From NCBI GenBank assembly GCA_934129885.1, contig CAKOWU010000005.1:1-64000 (forward strand): DNA of 64,000 nucleotides, given 5' to 3'. The notes beneath the pieces are model-generated. The model did no database searches, had not been told where the DNA came from, and saw nothing but the letters and a program-made list of their open reading frames with translations. This stretch comes from an uncultured Bacilli bacterium (GTDB lineage Bacteria; Bacillota_I; Bacilli_A; RF39; UBA660). Of this stretch, positions 1-7,600 are shown in pieces. The position numbers and the translations under genes are program-made. Position 1 is the first letter of the stretch; each line of letters starts with the position of its first letter.

Positions 1-148
1 AATAATTATTATTGTATTTTAAATAAGCCTCCGCATCTTCTTCAGAAATCAAATCAAATTTTATATTTTTTTGTTTTAAATATGGAACCATTTCTGATAT
101 ATTCATCATAGGTCTTAAAAAAATTAAGTTTTTAGTATTATTATCCAT
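1..148 (-). CDS. Abi_2 (AbiD/AbiF-like) abortive-infection protein, 5' end only
   Basis: The gene starts with ATG at 146-148 behind an AAGGTGA ribosome site and runs off the left edge, leaving 49 codons. The visible N-terminus has a short helix (VPYLKQKNIKFD) followed by ISEEDAEAYLKYNNN, the pattern that opens Abi_2-family proteins, where it normally continues into an asparagine/tyrosine-rich NNYY stretch. Members of this family are phage-defence proteins, and several have a HEPN-type fold. A structured RNA with its own promoter lies directly upstream on the same strand (361-467). That neighbour supports an AbiF-type RNA/protein pair. The catalytic part is outside the window, so activity cannot be judged. 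The family call rests on about 35 residues. Confidence 0.6.
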   Translation of the reverse strand, partial: MDNNTKNLIFLRPMMNISEMVPYLKQKNIKFDLISEEDAEAYLKYNNNY

Positions 149-175
149 GTACTTCACCTTCTTATGAGTACATAT

Positions 176-181
176 AGTATA
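176..181 (-). promoter_or_regulatory. Possible -10 box of the Abi_2 gene
   Basis: The minus strand reads TATACT here, placed so that transcription would start about 20 nt before the Abi_2 start codon. No convincing -35 box sits 16-18 bp upstream. This is a weak call, but the terminator at 361-390 implies the gene needs a start of its own or read-through. Confidence 0.3.
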
Positions 182-360
182 TCATAATAATTTCTATATA
201 TTATGAACATTTAATAAAATTTTAATAATTTACCACAAAAGTCTATTGATTGTTGTATTTTATTCAAAAGACTTAGATACCAAAATTATTAATCTTTATC
301 AAACTTATACAAATTCATTTTATTATTTATGTTCATATTCTAAATTTTCTTAAACTCAAA

Positions 361-467
361 CAAACAAAAAGTGGAGCCTTTCGGCTCCTTCAGGGGGTTT
401 TGGTCAAAACATTCCAAATTTAGAAAGGAGTGTTTCTAACGTAGACACAACATACACCGTCTACGCT
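361..467 (-). ncRNA. Structured small RNA upstream of the Abi_2 gene (abiF-RNA candidate)
   Basis: A consensus promoter (474-502) and an intrinsic terminator (361-390) delimit an RNA of about 105 nt with no convincing reading frame. In transcript order it has a perfect 7-bp stem with a 12-nt loop (465-459 pairing with 446-440), a perfect 7-bp stem TTAGAAA/TTTCTAA with a 6-nt loop (439-420), a short stem between 418 and 399 that competes with a shifted GTTTT/AAAAC stem, and a GGAGCC-GAAA-GGCTCC hairpin. The Abi_2 gene follows about 210 nt downstream on the same strand. A conserved RNA motif called abiF has been reported near such genes; I cannot check its consensus here, so identity is inference while the transcript boundaries are seen. 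Confidence 0.7.
373..388 (-). terminator. Intrinsic terminator of the small RNA
   Basis: GGAGCC and GGCTCC form a perfect 6-bp stem closed by a GAAA tetraloop on the minus strand. It is followed by ACTTTTTGTTTG (371-361), a good U-tract for minus-strand transcription. Confidence 0.85.
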
Positions 468-473
468 ATAAAC

Positions 474-502
474 AGTATAAAGTAATTAATGAAAATTGTC
501 AA
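474..502 (-). promoter_or_regulatory. Consensus sigma-A promoter of the small RNA
   Basis: On the minus strand TTGACA (502-497) is separated by exactly 17 bp from TATACT (479-474). Transcription should start at about 467, one or two bases before the first stem of the RNA. It is one of the strongest-looking promoters in the window. Confidence 0.85.
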
Positions 503-627
503 CAATTATTTATACAATGTTAATCCTTTTTTAAAGCGGGTCAAAAGTAAAACTAAATGCAACCCCTATTTCCATAAGTGTTGCATTTAATCGTACAAAC
601 TTGCATTAAACCTTATTATTTATATTT

Positions 628-658
628 CAAAAAGAGGCCTTGATAAAATCAAAGCCTT
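628..658 (-). terminator. Intrinsic terminator after dus
   Basis: The minus strand forms a 10-bp stem (AGGCTTTGAT with ATCAAGGCCT, one G-U pair) with a TTT loop, followed by CTTTTTG. It closes the dus transcription unit and insulates the small RNA downstream. Confidence 0.75.
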
Positions 659-728
659 GTTTTCTATGGAAAGTAACAGCCAAATAAATTAATATTTCGC
701 TAAAACCTCCATATTCATACTACAACAT

Positions 729-1718
729 TTAATCAACGCTGTCAAATTCATGTAAATAATCGTCTAATATCCTATTAAATTTATCATAATCTTTAGTCTC
801 AAAAATCTTTTGTTTTAAAAGCGATGAATTTGGCATACCTTTTAAATAGTGTGAAACATGCATCCTCATCTCTACCGTTGCAACACTTACATTAGTGTTT
901 TTTATCAAATAATTATAATGCTTTTTTATCATAGCTATTTTCTCTTTTAGTGTAGGTTCATACGTAACCTCATCATTATTTAAATAGCGTGCAACATCAC
1001 GAATAAGCCACGGATTACCAATTGCTGCTCTTCCAATCATAATAGCATCACAACCTGTTACCTCAAACATTTTTTTAGCATCTTCCACACTTCTTATATC
1101 TCCATTACCTACAACCGGAATACTAACAGCCGCTTTAACATCTCTAATAACTTCTAGAGAAACACTACCAGTATAACCTTGGCTTCTTGTTCTACCATGT
1201 ACTGCGATTAAAGAAGCCCCCGCTTTTTCACAAAGTTTTGCTATTAAAGGAGCATTAATACTTTCAAAATCCCAACCACTTCTAATTTTTACCGTTACTG
1301 GAATAGATATCTCATCTACTACAGCCTTAACAATATTATAAGCCTTATCAGGATCTTTAAGTAATGCACTACCGGCCATTGCCCTAGTCGCCACTTTAGG
1401 TACTGGACATCCCATATTAATATCAATAAAATCTATATCATAAGTATCAGCAAGTATCTTTGCGGCTTTAGCCATAACTTCTTCATTAGAGCCAAATATT
1501 TGAATACCAATAGGTATATTAATATCATTTATTCCTTTTAACATATCAAATGTCTTTTTATTGCCTCTAACTACAGCCTCTGCACTAATAAGTTCAGTAA
1601 CTGCATAACCAGCACCAAATTCTGCACATATTTTAATATAAGCAGCATTAGACACACCAGCCATTGGTGCTAGCACAACTCTATTTTTAATTTCAATATC
1701 CCCTATTTTAAAGTTCAT
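729..1718 (-). CDS. dusB: tRNA-dihydrouridine synthase (DusB-type)
   Basis: A 329-residue flavin enzyme that reduces uridine to dihydrouridine in the tRNA D-loop using FMN and NADPH. The N-terminus IEIKNRVVLAPMAGVSN is the classic Dus opening with the FMN-binding start of the TIM barrel. The catalytic-loop signature DINMGCPVPK carries the conserved cysteine at about residue 104, followed by KIRSGW and IAVHGRTRSQGYTG, then VVGNGDI and the phosphate-binding IGRAAIGNPW. Length is normal for the family. The start follows a GGTGATATA site. It lies 98 bp downstream of khpA, with a terminator after it, so it may be the last gene of the rpsP-khpA unit or stand alone. The call is secure; the subtype follows from overall resemblance. 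Confidence 0.95.
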   Translation of the reverse strand: MNFKIGDIEIKNRVVLAPMAGVSNAAYIKICAEFGAGYAVTELISAEAVVRGNKKTFDMLKGINDINIPIGIQIFGSNEEVMAKAAKILADTYDIDFIDINMGCPVPKVATRAMAGSALLKDPDKAYNIVKAVVDEISIPVTVKIRSGWDFESINAPLIAKLCEKAGASLIAVHGRTRSQGYTGSVSLEVIRDVKAAVSIPVVGNGDIRSVEDAKKMFEVTGCDAIMIGRAAIGNPWLIRDVARYLNNDEVTYEPTLKEKIAMIKKHYNYLIKNTNVSVATVEMRMHVSHYLKGMPNSSLLKQKIFETKDYDKFNRILDDYLHEFDSVD

Positions 1719-1816
1719 TATATCACCATGCCTTATTCTAAACTTTATAACTACACCAAAATTTCATAAGTCTGAACGTTATAAAGAAAATAACCCCAAA
1801 ATGAGGCTATATCTTG

Positions 1817-2053
1817 TTAAAAAGAATCTACTTCTATTTTAACTTTATTACCATGGTTTAAGTAACTACTAGCGTTTACAACTGTTCTAATAGACTTTAT
1901 TGTTCTTCCGGCTTTACCAATTACTCGCCCCATATCATCTTTATCAACTAAGACACTAATTGTAACCATATCTTCATCATCAAACTGTTTAACCACAACC
2001 GCGTCCTCGTTACGAACTATACTTTTAATTAAAAATTCAGTTAATTCAAGCAT
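1817..2053 (-). CDS. khpA: KhpA, KH-domain RNA-binding protein
   Basis: A 78-residue protein made of a single type II KH domain. The GxxG RNA-binding loop is visible in MGRVIGKAGRTIKSIR at about residues 41-56. KhpA works with KhpB (EloR) in many Gram-positive bacteria as a general RNA chaperone that affects cell elongation and division. It directly follows rpsP with 2 bp between stop and start, the usual rpsP-khpA order in Bacillota. The rimM and trmD genes that often follow are absent here; dus follows instead. Confidence 0.93.
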   Translation of the reverse strand: MLELTEFLIKSIVRNEDAVVVKQFDDEDMVTISVLVDKDDMGRVIGKAGRTIKSIRTVVNASSYLNHGNKVKIEVDSF

Positions 2054-2055
2054 TA

Positions 2056-2337
2056 CTATTCACTTTCTTTTTTACTTTTTTGATTATGGAATTTTTCATT
2101 AATTCCTTTTTGTCTGAATAAACTTCTAACAGTATCAGTTGGGATAGCACCATTATTTAACCATTTAAGTGCAACTTCTTCATCAATTTTTACTTCTGCT
2201 GGTGAAGTAACAGGATTATAAGTTCCAACTAATTCAATATATTTACCATCTCTTTTAGTTCTAGAATCAGCGGCAACAATACGGTAAAATGGTTTCTTTT
2301 TAGCACCCATTCTCATAAGTCTTAGTTTTACTGCCAT
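2056..2337 (-). CDS. rpsP: 30S ribosomal protein S16
   Basis: The protein is 93 residues from the ATG at 2335-2337, which sits 7-8 bp after a clear GGAGG. A longer in-frame extension upstream has no ribosome site and does not belong to S16. The start AVKLRLMRMGAKKKPFYRIVAADSR and the region around YIELVGTYNPV are the S16 signature. The C-terminus is the usual lysine-rich tail. It heads a two-gene unit with khpA and has its own promoter at 2363-2391. Confidence 0.97.
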   Translation of the reverse strand: MAVKLRLMRMGAKKKPFYRIVAADSRTKRDGKYIELVGTYNPVTSPAEVKIDEEVALKWLNNGAIPTDTVRSLFRQKGINEKFHNQKSKKESE

Positions 2338-2362
2338 AGATATACCCTCCTTTTCGCTAATA

Positions 2363-2391
2363 ATAATATCATAAAACAAATATAGTGTCAA
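2363..2391 (-). promoter_or_regulatory. rpsP promoter
   Basis: The minus strand has TTGACA (2391-2386), a 17-bp spacer and TATTAT (2368-2363). The -35 box is part of the downstream arm of the hairpin at 2381-2412. Confidence 0.8.
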
Positions 2392-2412
2392 CCTTTTTTA
2401 GTTGACACTATA
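2381..2412 (-). terminator. 12-bp perfect hairpin between yihY and rpsP
   Basis: TATAGTGTCAAC and GTTGACACTATA form a perfect 12-bp stem with an 8-nt loop just downstream of the yihY stop. The sequence after it (TTTGTTTT) is a modest U-tract, so it is a plausible yihY terminator. Because the arm contains TTGACA it also supplies the -35 box of rpsP. Confidence 0.6.
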
Positions 2413-2436
2413 TTATAAACATCTGTTTTTTAAATA

Positions 2437-3240
2437 TTACTTAATCTTCTCATAGTCAAGTACATTAATCACAATACCAAACACCAATATATATGATAGA
2501 AAATATATCCACATCATCATTGCAATTATCGCAGAAATGCTACCGTAAAATACTGTATAATGTGCAAAATGGCTGACATATATAGAATAAATATATGTAG
2601 TAGCAATCCAACCCAAAGTTGTAAATAATGCTCCTTTATTCATATATTTACTTGAAATAAATTCATCAGGAGCAAATGTATAAATAAATTTAATAACTAA
2701 AAATATACAAACAAAAGAAATAGGCCACTTTAGTAAAAGGAAAAAGAAATATATCAGATTACTTATGCCATGAAATGGCGGAAGAGTAATAATTTTTTTA
2801 ACAATTAAATTTCCATAAGCAAGTATCAAAGCCATAAATACAAGTATAATAATCAAAAGCATAATCATAATAAATGCTTTTATTCTTCTTTTTATAGGAG
2901 AAGCATGATTAATATCATATAACTGATTAGAAGTTACAACAATAGAAGCCGCCCCATTAGAGGCTAAATAAAAGCCACCTATTAAAAAGAAAATAACATT
3001 ACCAGATATTTTTTCATTAGATATAAAAGAAATCAAAATATCTCCTATCTCTTTAGGCACACAATTATTTATCATAGAAGTAATGTAAGTAGATAAGGAT
3101 GCAATATTAGTTCCTAAATACCCTAAAATAGTTAGTAATGGAAATATTGCCAAAATAATATAAAAGGCAAGACTTCCCGGGAGAATCATCATTTCTGGTT
3201 TAACTACTACATCCAAAATTTTATTAAACATCTTCTTCAT
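2437..3240 (-). CDS. YihY/UPF0761 family inner membrane protein
   Basis: A 267-residue polytopic membrane protein of the YihY family, once mis-assigned as ribonuclease BN. The family features seen are the early LAFYIILAIFPLLTILGYLG segment, the GGFYLASNGAASIVVTSNQLYDI block near residue 95, the SPIKRRIKAF basic loop, and about six transmembrane segments up to IIAMMMWIYFLSYILVFGIVIN. The start ATG lies about 9 bp after AAGGTGG. The molecular function of the family is unknown; it is widely conserved and often linked to cell-envelope processes. It ends in front of a strong hairpin, so it probably closes the transcript that starts with the surface genes upstream. Confidence 0.85.
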   Translation of the reverse strand: MKKMFNKILDVVVKPEMMILPGSLAFYIILAIFPLLTILGYLGTNIASLSTYITSMINNCVPKEIGDILISFISNEKISGNVIFFLIGGFYLASNGAASIVVTSNQLYDINHASPIKRRIKAFIMIMLLIIILVFMALILAYGNLIVKKIITLPPFHGISNLIYFFFLLLKWPISFVCIFLVIKFIYTFAPDEFISSKYMNKGALFTTLGWIATTYIYSIYVSHFAHYTVFYGSISAIIAMMMWIYFLSYILVFGIVINVLDYEKIK

Positions 3241-3259
3241 AAGTCTTGCCCACCTTATA

Positions 3260-5287
3260 TTATTTATTTTCTTTATTAGTTCTCATATTTGTAGTTGCCT
3301 CATTAATCGCATCATCAACAGATTTAACATCATCCGTAATCATACTATATCCTATCGCTGCTCCAAAACCATGAGTTAAATTTTTAAATTCTTTATTTAG
3401 TTTTCTAATATAAGAAATAATTGCTTTTTCGTCTTTTCCTATAACAAAGACTAAAAATTCATTACCATTGGTTCTAATAATTTCACTATTATCAAGTTGA
3501 TTAGAAATAAGTACCCCAGCACCTTCAACGATGATTTTATCGCCTTCAGTATGACCAAAATTATCATTAATATAAGCAATATTATTTAAATCAATAACAA
3601 TAACCCCTTGCGGATAAATGTCACTATTATCCCATTTTTGTAAATTATCATTTAAATAATTTCTATTTTTAAGTGAAGTAAGTTCGTCAATATATCTAAG
3701 CTTATCTGATTTAGATAGTTTTTTATAAACCTTTTTATTTCCTTTAAATAGCTTTCCAAATAAAGTACCGACTAATATAAATAAAACTGCCATAAATACT
3801 GTTAGTAAATTTTGTAATAACCTATCACTATTATTTATATTCAAAAGTTCTGAATAACTATCATTAATTATTTTATTACTATTAACAAATGAAATATAAA
3901 AATCAAATAATTCATTAAATGTTTTATTCGCTGATATATCTCTACTTATAAAACTATAATCAGTATCTAAATTAAACATATAAACATTTCTAAATTCTTT
4001 TAAATCTGTTCTAACATAAAAATCATAAGTATAATAATCAATTGCTGCAATAGAAGTTTTATTCAAGTTATTAATCAAAGTCTTTACATTATCAAATGTT
4101 TTCGTTTTAATCCCGTTTTTTGTCAAATAACTATCAATAAGTGAATCTTTTACTGTATAAACAGTCTCATCTGATAAAGAATTTACAGAGTTAATAGTTG
4201 AATTATTATTTTCATCAGCAATTATTACAGCACTTTCATCATAAATTGACGGAAATGTATAAGTATCAGTCTCATAAGAAGAATTACTATTGTTACTAAA
4301 TACAATATCCAAATTATTAGTGTTAAAATCATTCATCATATTTGAAATAGAAGAATATTTTTTATAATCAATTTCAACATTAGTCGCTAATGAAAATTTA
4401 CTTAAGAAACTATAATTAAAACCTTTTATTCCCTCTTTTGTAGTTACATCAAATGGACTATTAACAACAAAGCCGTAACTATATCGTTTACTTCTAAACT
4501 TAACTTGAGACTTTTCGTCAATTTTTTTTGCTTTAAAATAATCTTCAGCTAAATATTTATTAAAATCTGTTTCAAAATTTTCTAAAGACCATTTTTTATA
4601 ATACTTAGCAAGGATATTGTTAAGTGTTTTTTCTTTTCCAAGTTCAATAACATAGTTAATATTATACTCACTAATATCATAGGCAATATGTAAATTATCA
4701 CTTTTCATAACTGTATTTAAATATTTAAGTTTAGGTAACGCTATTGCGTCAATAGAAGAATTTTTTAAATCATTAAACATATCATCAGTGTTAGTATAAC
4801 TTTTATAAGTCGTATTACTACCTTTTAAATATTTATTGATACTATCCAAATCGCCTTCTAAAACACCAACAGTAATATTTTTCATATCATCAGTTGAATT
4901 ATAATTAACACTACTTTTAGCAATTAATGCATAATTATCTGAATAAACTAAAATGTCATTAGTTTCTTTCTTTTTCTTCTGAACAATTTTATAATCACTA
5001 CTAATATTTTTTTCATTTGAATAAGATAATTCATTGAATTCAAGGCCTGTATTCTTTTCTAAATCGCTTAAAAAATCAAAAATAACTCCAGAACCCCCAC
5101 TACTTAATATTGCTAAATCACTAGGAATAGCCAAATCAATAACTTTATTTTTATTACTATCAATCCAGCTTCTTTCAAGTGCATTTAAAGTGGTATTGGC
5201 ATCTTCTTTAGTTAAATAACGATAGACACCAAAAATTCCAAGTAAAACTACAATAATCGCGGCTGCTATACCTATTTTTTTATTCAT
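3260..5287 (-). CDS. GGDEF-domain membrane protein with two periplasmic-binding-like sensor domains
   Basis: From the ATG at 5287 (AGGTGA 5 bp upstream) the protein is 675 residues. It has an N-terminal membrane anchor (about 5-24), two successive extracytoplasmic domains resembling type 3 solute-binding proteins (about 50-250 and 265-460; compare DFNTNNLDIVFSNN), a second transmembrane helix (about 490-513, LLTVFMAVLFILVGTLF), and a GGDEF domain. The GGDEF domain keeps RYIDELTSLKNRNYLN and the metal-binding IDLNN, but the signature reads NGNEF instead of GGDEF, with Asn replacing the acidic third residue. No RxxD inhibitory site is apparent. It probably senses a ligand outside and may bind rather than make cyclic dinucleotide. 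It overlaps the next upstream gene by 8 bp. Confidence 0.85.
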   Translation of the reverse strand: MNKKIGIAAAIIVVLLGIFGVYRYLTKEDANTTLNALERSWIDSNKNKVIDLAIPSDLAILSSGGSGVIFDFLSDLEKNTGLEFNELSYSNEKNISSDYKIVQKKKKETNDILVYSDNYALIAKSSVNYNSTDDMKNITVGVLEGDLDSINKYLKGSNTTYKSYTNTDDMFNDLKNSSIDAIALPKLKYLNTVMKSDNLHIAYDISEYNINYVIELGKEKTLNNILAKYYKKWSLENFETDFNKYLAEDYFKAKKIDEKSQVKFRSKRYSYGFVVNSPFDVTTKEGIKGFNYSFLSKFSLATNVEIDYKKYSSISNMMNDFNTNNLDIVFSNNSNSSYETDTYTFPSIYDESAVIIADENNNSTINSVNSLSDETVYTVKDSLIDSYLTKNGIKTKTFDNVKTLINNLNKTSIAAIDYYTYDFYVRTDLKEFRNVYMFNLDTDYSFISRDISANKTFNELFDFYISFVNSNKIINDSYSELLNINNSDRLLQNLLTVFMAVLFILVGTLFGKLFKGNKKVYKKLSKSDKLRYIDELTSLKNRNYLNDNLQKWDNSDIYPQGVIVIDLNNIAYINDNFGHTEGDKIIVEGAGVLISNQLDNSEIIRTNGNEFLVFVIGKDEKAIISYIRKLNKEFKNLTHGFGAAIGYSMITDDVKSVDDAINEATTNMRTNKENK

Positions 5288-5735
5288 TACTCTCACCTAC
5301 ATTTCCCCATGAAAATTCAGTAGTTCCTCTATGTTTGTAACCAATATTAGGAAAACCAGTAGTATCCTCCTTTGATTCTAATAGCACTTCTATATCATAA
5401 TACTTTTGATTTTTTGATGAAATTTTATCTTTAATTAAATTCGCATAGCCTTTAACAGTCTCTAGATCAACAGAACCATCAGTAATAATACTAAAATTCA
5501 AAATTTTACCTTCCCTATGATATATAACTTTATTAACCCCATCTTTAGAAGATATTTCTTTTTTTATACTATCTACTAAAGAACTAGATATTTCATGTTC
5601 ATCAATACCATTTAATCTATCTCCATATTTATCATTACTAAATGCTGGAAGTATAAAGTATACCACAAAGAAAACTAGTAATATAACTAAAAATACTATT
5701 CCACCTATCATCAAATTCTTATTTTTTCCTTTCAT
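5280..5735 (-). CDS. Single-pass membrane protein of unknown function
   Basis: The ATG at 5735 follows GAGGTGA by 4-5 bp and gives 151 residues. A lysine-rich start (MKGKNKN) leads into one strongly hydrophobic helix (about 8-31), then an extracytoplasmic domain of about 120 residues with alternating polar strands and helices (ISSSLVDSIKKEISSKDGVNKVIY; VDLETVKGYANLIKDKI) that resembles a small alpha/beta domain such as BON or SpoIIIAH-like folds. I do not recognise the family. It overlaps the GGDEF gene downstream by 8 bp and follows the prepilin gene, so it is part of this surface/signalling cluster. Confidence 0.7.
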   Translation of the reverse strand: MKGKNKNLMIGGIVFLVILLVFFVVYFILPAFSNDKYGDRLNGIDEHEISSSLVDSIKKEISSKDGVNKVIYHREGKILNFSIITDGSVDLETVKGYANLIKDKISSKNQKYYDIEVLLESKEDTTGFPNIGYKHRGTTEFSWGNVGESNE

Positions 5736-5795
5736 TTTCTTCACCTCAATTACTATATAATAGTATACACTATTTAAAATACATACGCAAGAAAA

Positions 5796-6860
5796 CTATG
5801 ACGCTATATAGGGATCATCTATAGTTCCACTGCCACCATTAATATTTACATTAACTATCATAACAGGGTAAATAGTTAAAGAAGAAGATGTACTTACCGT
5901 TTCTACTTTACCACTACTATTTATGACGTAACCTTCCTCTGATGAATTACGGTTCATTAAATAACCCTTAAAGCTAGACAAATAATTATTTTCGGCACAC
6001 TCATCAATATGAGCTAAACTGCATCCTTCTTTATATGATGCATTTACATAATCATTAAGTGTAAGTAGTCCGAAGTTTCCTTGATAAGTCTCTCCACAAG
6101 GATTATCAATGCCACCAACACACCATGATGCAACTTTACCCATCTTATCATATCCAGAAAGAGTTTTGTATACTGATGATTTATTAAATTTCTCATTATT
6201 TTCATATCTAGCCGAATAGTAATTATCAGTAGAAACAATCTTAATATCACCATTTGTATAAGCCTTTAATATTCTATAATTTCTACCACCATATTTCATA
6301 TAATTTCTAACATTAAAGCTTTTATAAATTCCATTATTGGCTTTCAAGGTTGCATGATCACTACCAGCAGTAAGCAAGTAAATTCCTGCACCTTCTCTAT
6401 TTTCATCACTAGGTATTACCTCAATATAATCATATTCATATCTGTTGTTACTACTATTATAGGCCACTCTAACATAGCCATCCAAAGCCTCTTTTACATT
6501 TTTAGGATTTAAAACAACTTCTTTACCATCTAACTTATCCTCGGTACTTATATAACCTTTTTGAACTAGTTTCACAACACTGACATATGATATTGTACTA
6601 TCTTCACCCCTAGTAACAGCATCACAAGAAGGATCTAACTGCTCGCTAGAAGAATTACTATCCATCTCTGGTATACAAACTGGTAAATCAGACAAATAAT
6701 TTTTAGCGGCATTTATTATCTCATCTATTTGGACATTATAAGCCTTTTCTTTTGAATTTTTTATCATACTGTTAACGGCTGGGAATACAATTAGTGAAAT
6801 TAAAGCCAAAATAACTACAACTGCGATTAACTCTACTAGTGTAAAACCCTTTTTATTCAT
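5796..6860 (-). CDS. Prepilin-like protein with type IV N-terminal methylation motif
   Basis: The protein is 354 residues and opens MNKKGFTLVELIAVVVILAL, a textbook class III/IV prepilin leader: cleavage after Gly5, Phe at +1 and Glu at +5, then a hydrophobic helix. The extracytoplasmic part has paired cysteines (CIPEMD...CDAV; WCVGG...CGETY; CSLAHIDECAENN) and ends in YPVMIVNVNINGGSGTIDDPY. That C-terminal layout matches the end of the variable protein at 40367-41290 (PILYLSSDISLEG...SPYTVG), so the two share an extracellular module. The start follows AGGAAGG. No prepilin peptidase gene is in the window. Confidence 0.88.
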   Translation of the reverse strand: MNKKGFTLVELIAVVVILALISLIVFPAVNSMIKNSKEKAYNVQIDEIINAAKNYLSDLPVCIPEMDSNSSSEQLDPSCDAVTRGEDSTISYVSVVKLVQKGYISTEDKLDGKEVVLNPKNVKEALDGYVRVAYNSSNNRYEYDYIEVIPSDENREGAGIYLLTAGSDHATLKANNGIYKSFNVRNYMKYGGRNYRILKAYTNGDIKIVSTDNYYSARYENNEKFNKSSVYKTLSGYDKMGKVASWCVGGIDNPCGETYQGNFGLLTLNDYVNASYKEGCSLAHIDECAENNYLSSFKGYLMNRNSSEEGYVINSSGKVETVSTSSSLTIYPVMIVNVNINGGSGTIDDPYIAS

Positions 6861-6883
6861 AGTTCACAGCCTTCCTATATATT

Positions 6884-7591
6884 CTACTTACGTTTACTAT
6901 CGCCAGTTGCATAATCAATATCAATACCATCTTGCACATTATAAACAAAAACATTGAAACTAATGGTGTTATCTTCTACTGAAGAAGCTTCCATTTGAAC
7001 ACCGGTCGCAAGTAAATTATCTCCTTTAAAGTATGGAGTTACCCTATATAAAACATGATTGCCCGTCTTATGTATATAGTCTGCAACCTTATTTTCAAAT
7101 TCTAACATTACAGTCGCATTCATATGCCTTGTGCAAGTAATTAAATTCTTCTCATTCGCATTTTCTCCAGTAAGCATATAAGCAATTAAATGACATCTAT
7201 TATATAGATACTTACCTTCAACCAAATCATCATACCTTATTGTATGCCAACCAGTCGGTTTTATCATACCAATACTACCTCTTTTAGTAGTAGGCATAAG
7301 ATCAGGGCCTACATTAGCGTAAGCAACTCCACATCTACCAAGGTTATCTAAATCGCTATAAATTTCAGATGATTCAGTCGTATACTCACTATCCTTAAAA
7401 TTAGGTTTGTTATCATTTAAAACAACATAATAATCACCACTATACTCCGGAATATCAGAAATAGAATAAGATACATCTTCAGTTGTTTTATCACTACTAT
7501 CATCTAAAATATCATTTGCAAAATAAGTACCAATAATAACCACAAACAAAGATAATATCGATACAATTAATTTTACATCTTTACTCCTCAT
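6884..7591 (-). CDS. DNA/RNA non-specific endonuclease, DNA-entry type, membrane-anchored
   Basis: A 235-residue protein with an N-terminal uncleaved-looking hydrophobic anchor (about 7-25) and a beta-beta-alpha-metal nuclease domain. The catalytic block is YNRCHLIAYMLTGENANEKN, where NRCH takes the place of the usual DRGH and His is the general base; the Asn of EKNLITCTRHMN would bind the metal ion. This is the EndA/Spd-like family of surface and DNA-uptake nucleases. Asp to Asn at the first position of the motif occurs in some active members. It sits 23 bp upstream of the prepilin gene, which suggests a surface DNA-processing role, but no competence genes are visible. Confidence 0.85.
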   Translation of the reverse strand: MRSKDVKLIVSILSLFVVIIGTYFANDILDDSSDKTTEDVSYSISDIPEYSGDYYVVLNDNKPNFKDSEYTTESSEIYSDLDNLGRCGVAYANVGPDLMPTTKRGSIGMIKPTGWHTIRYDDLVEGKYLYNRCHLIAYMLTGENANEKNLITCTRHMNATVMLEFENKVADYIHKTGNHVLYRVTPYFKGDNLLATGVQMEASSVEDNTISFNVFVYNVQDGIDIDYATGDSKRK

Positions 7592-7600
7592 ACAGCACCT

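Noticed and set aside
361..502. Small RNA as a CRISPR tracrRNA
   Set aside because: No cas9, CRISPR repeat or anti-repeat partner is visible in the window, and the first stem closes on itself instead of leaving an anti-repeat.
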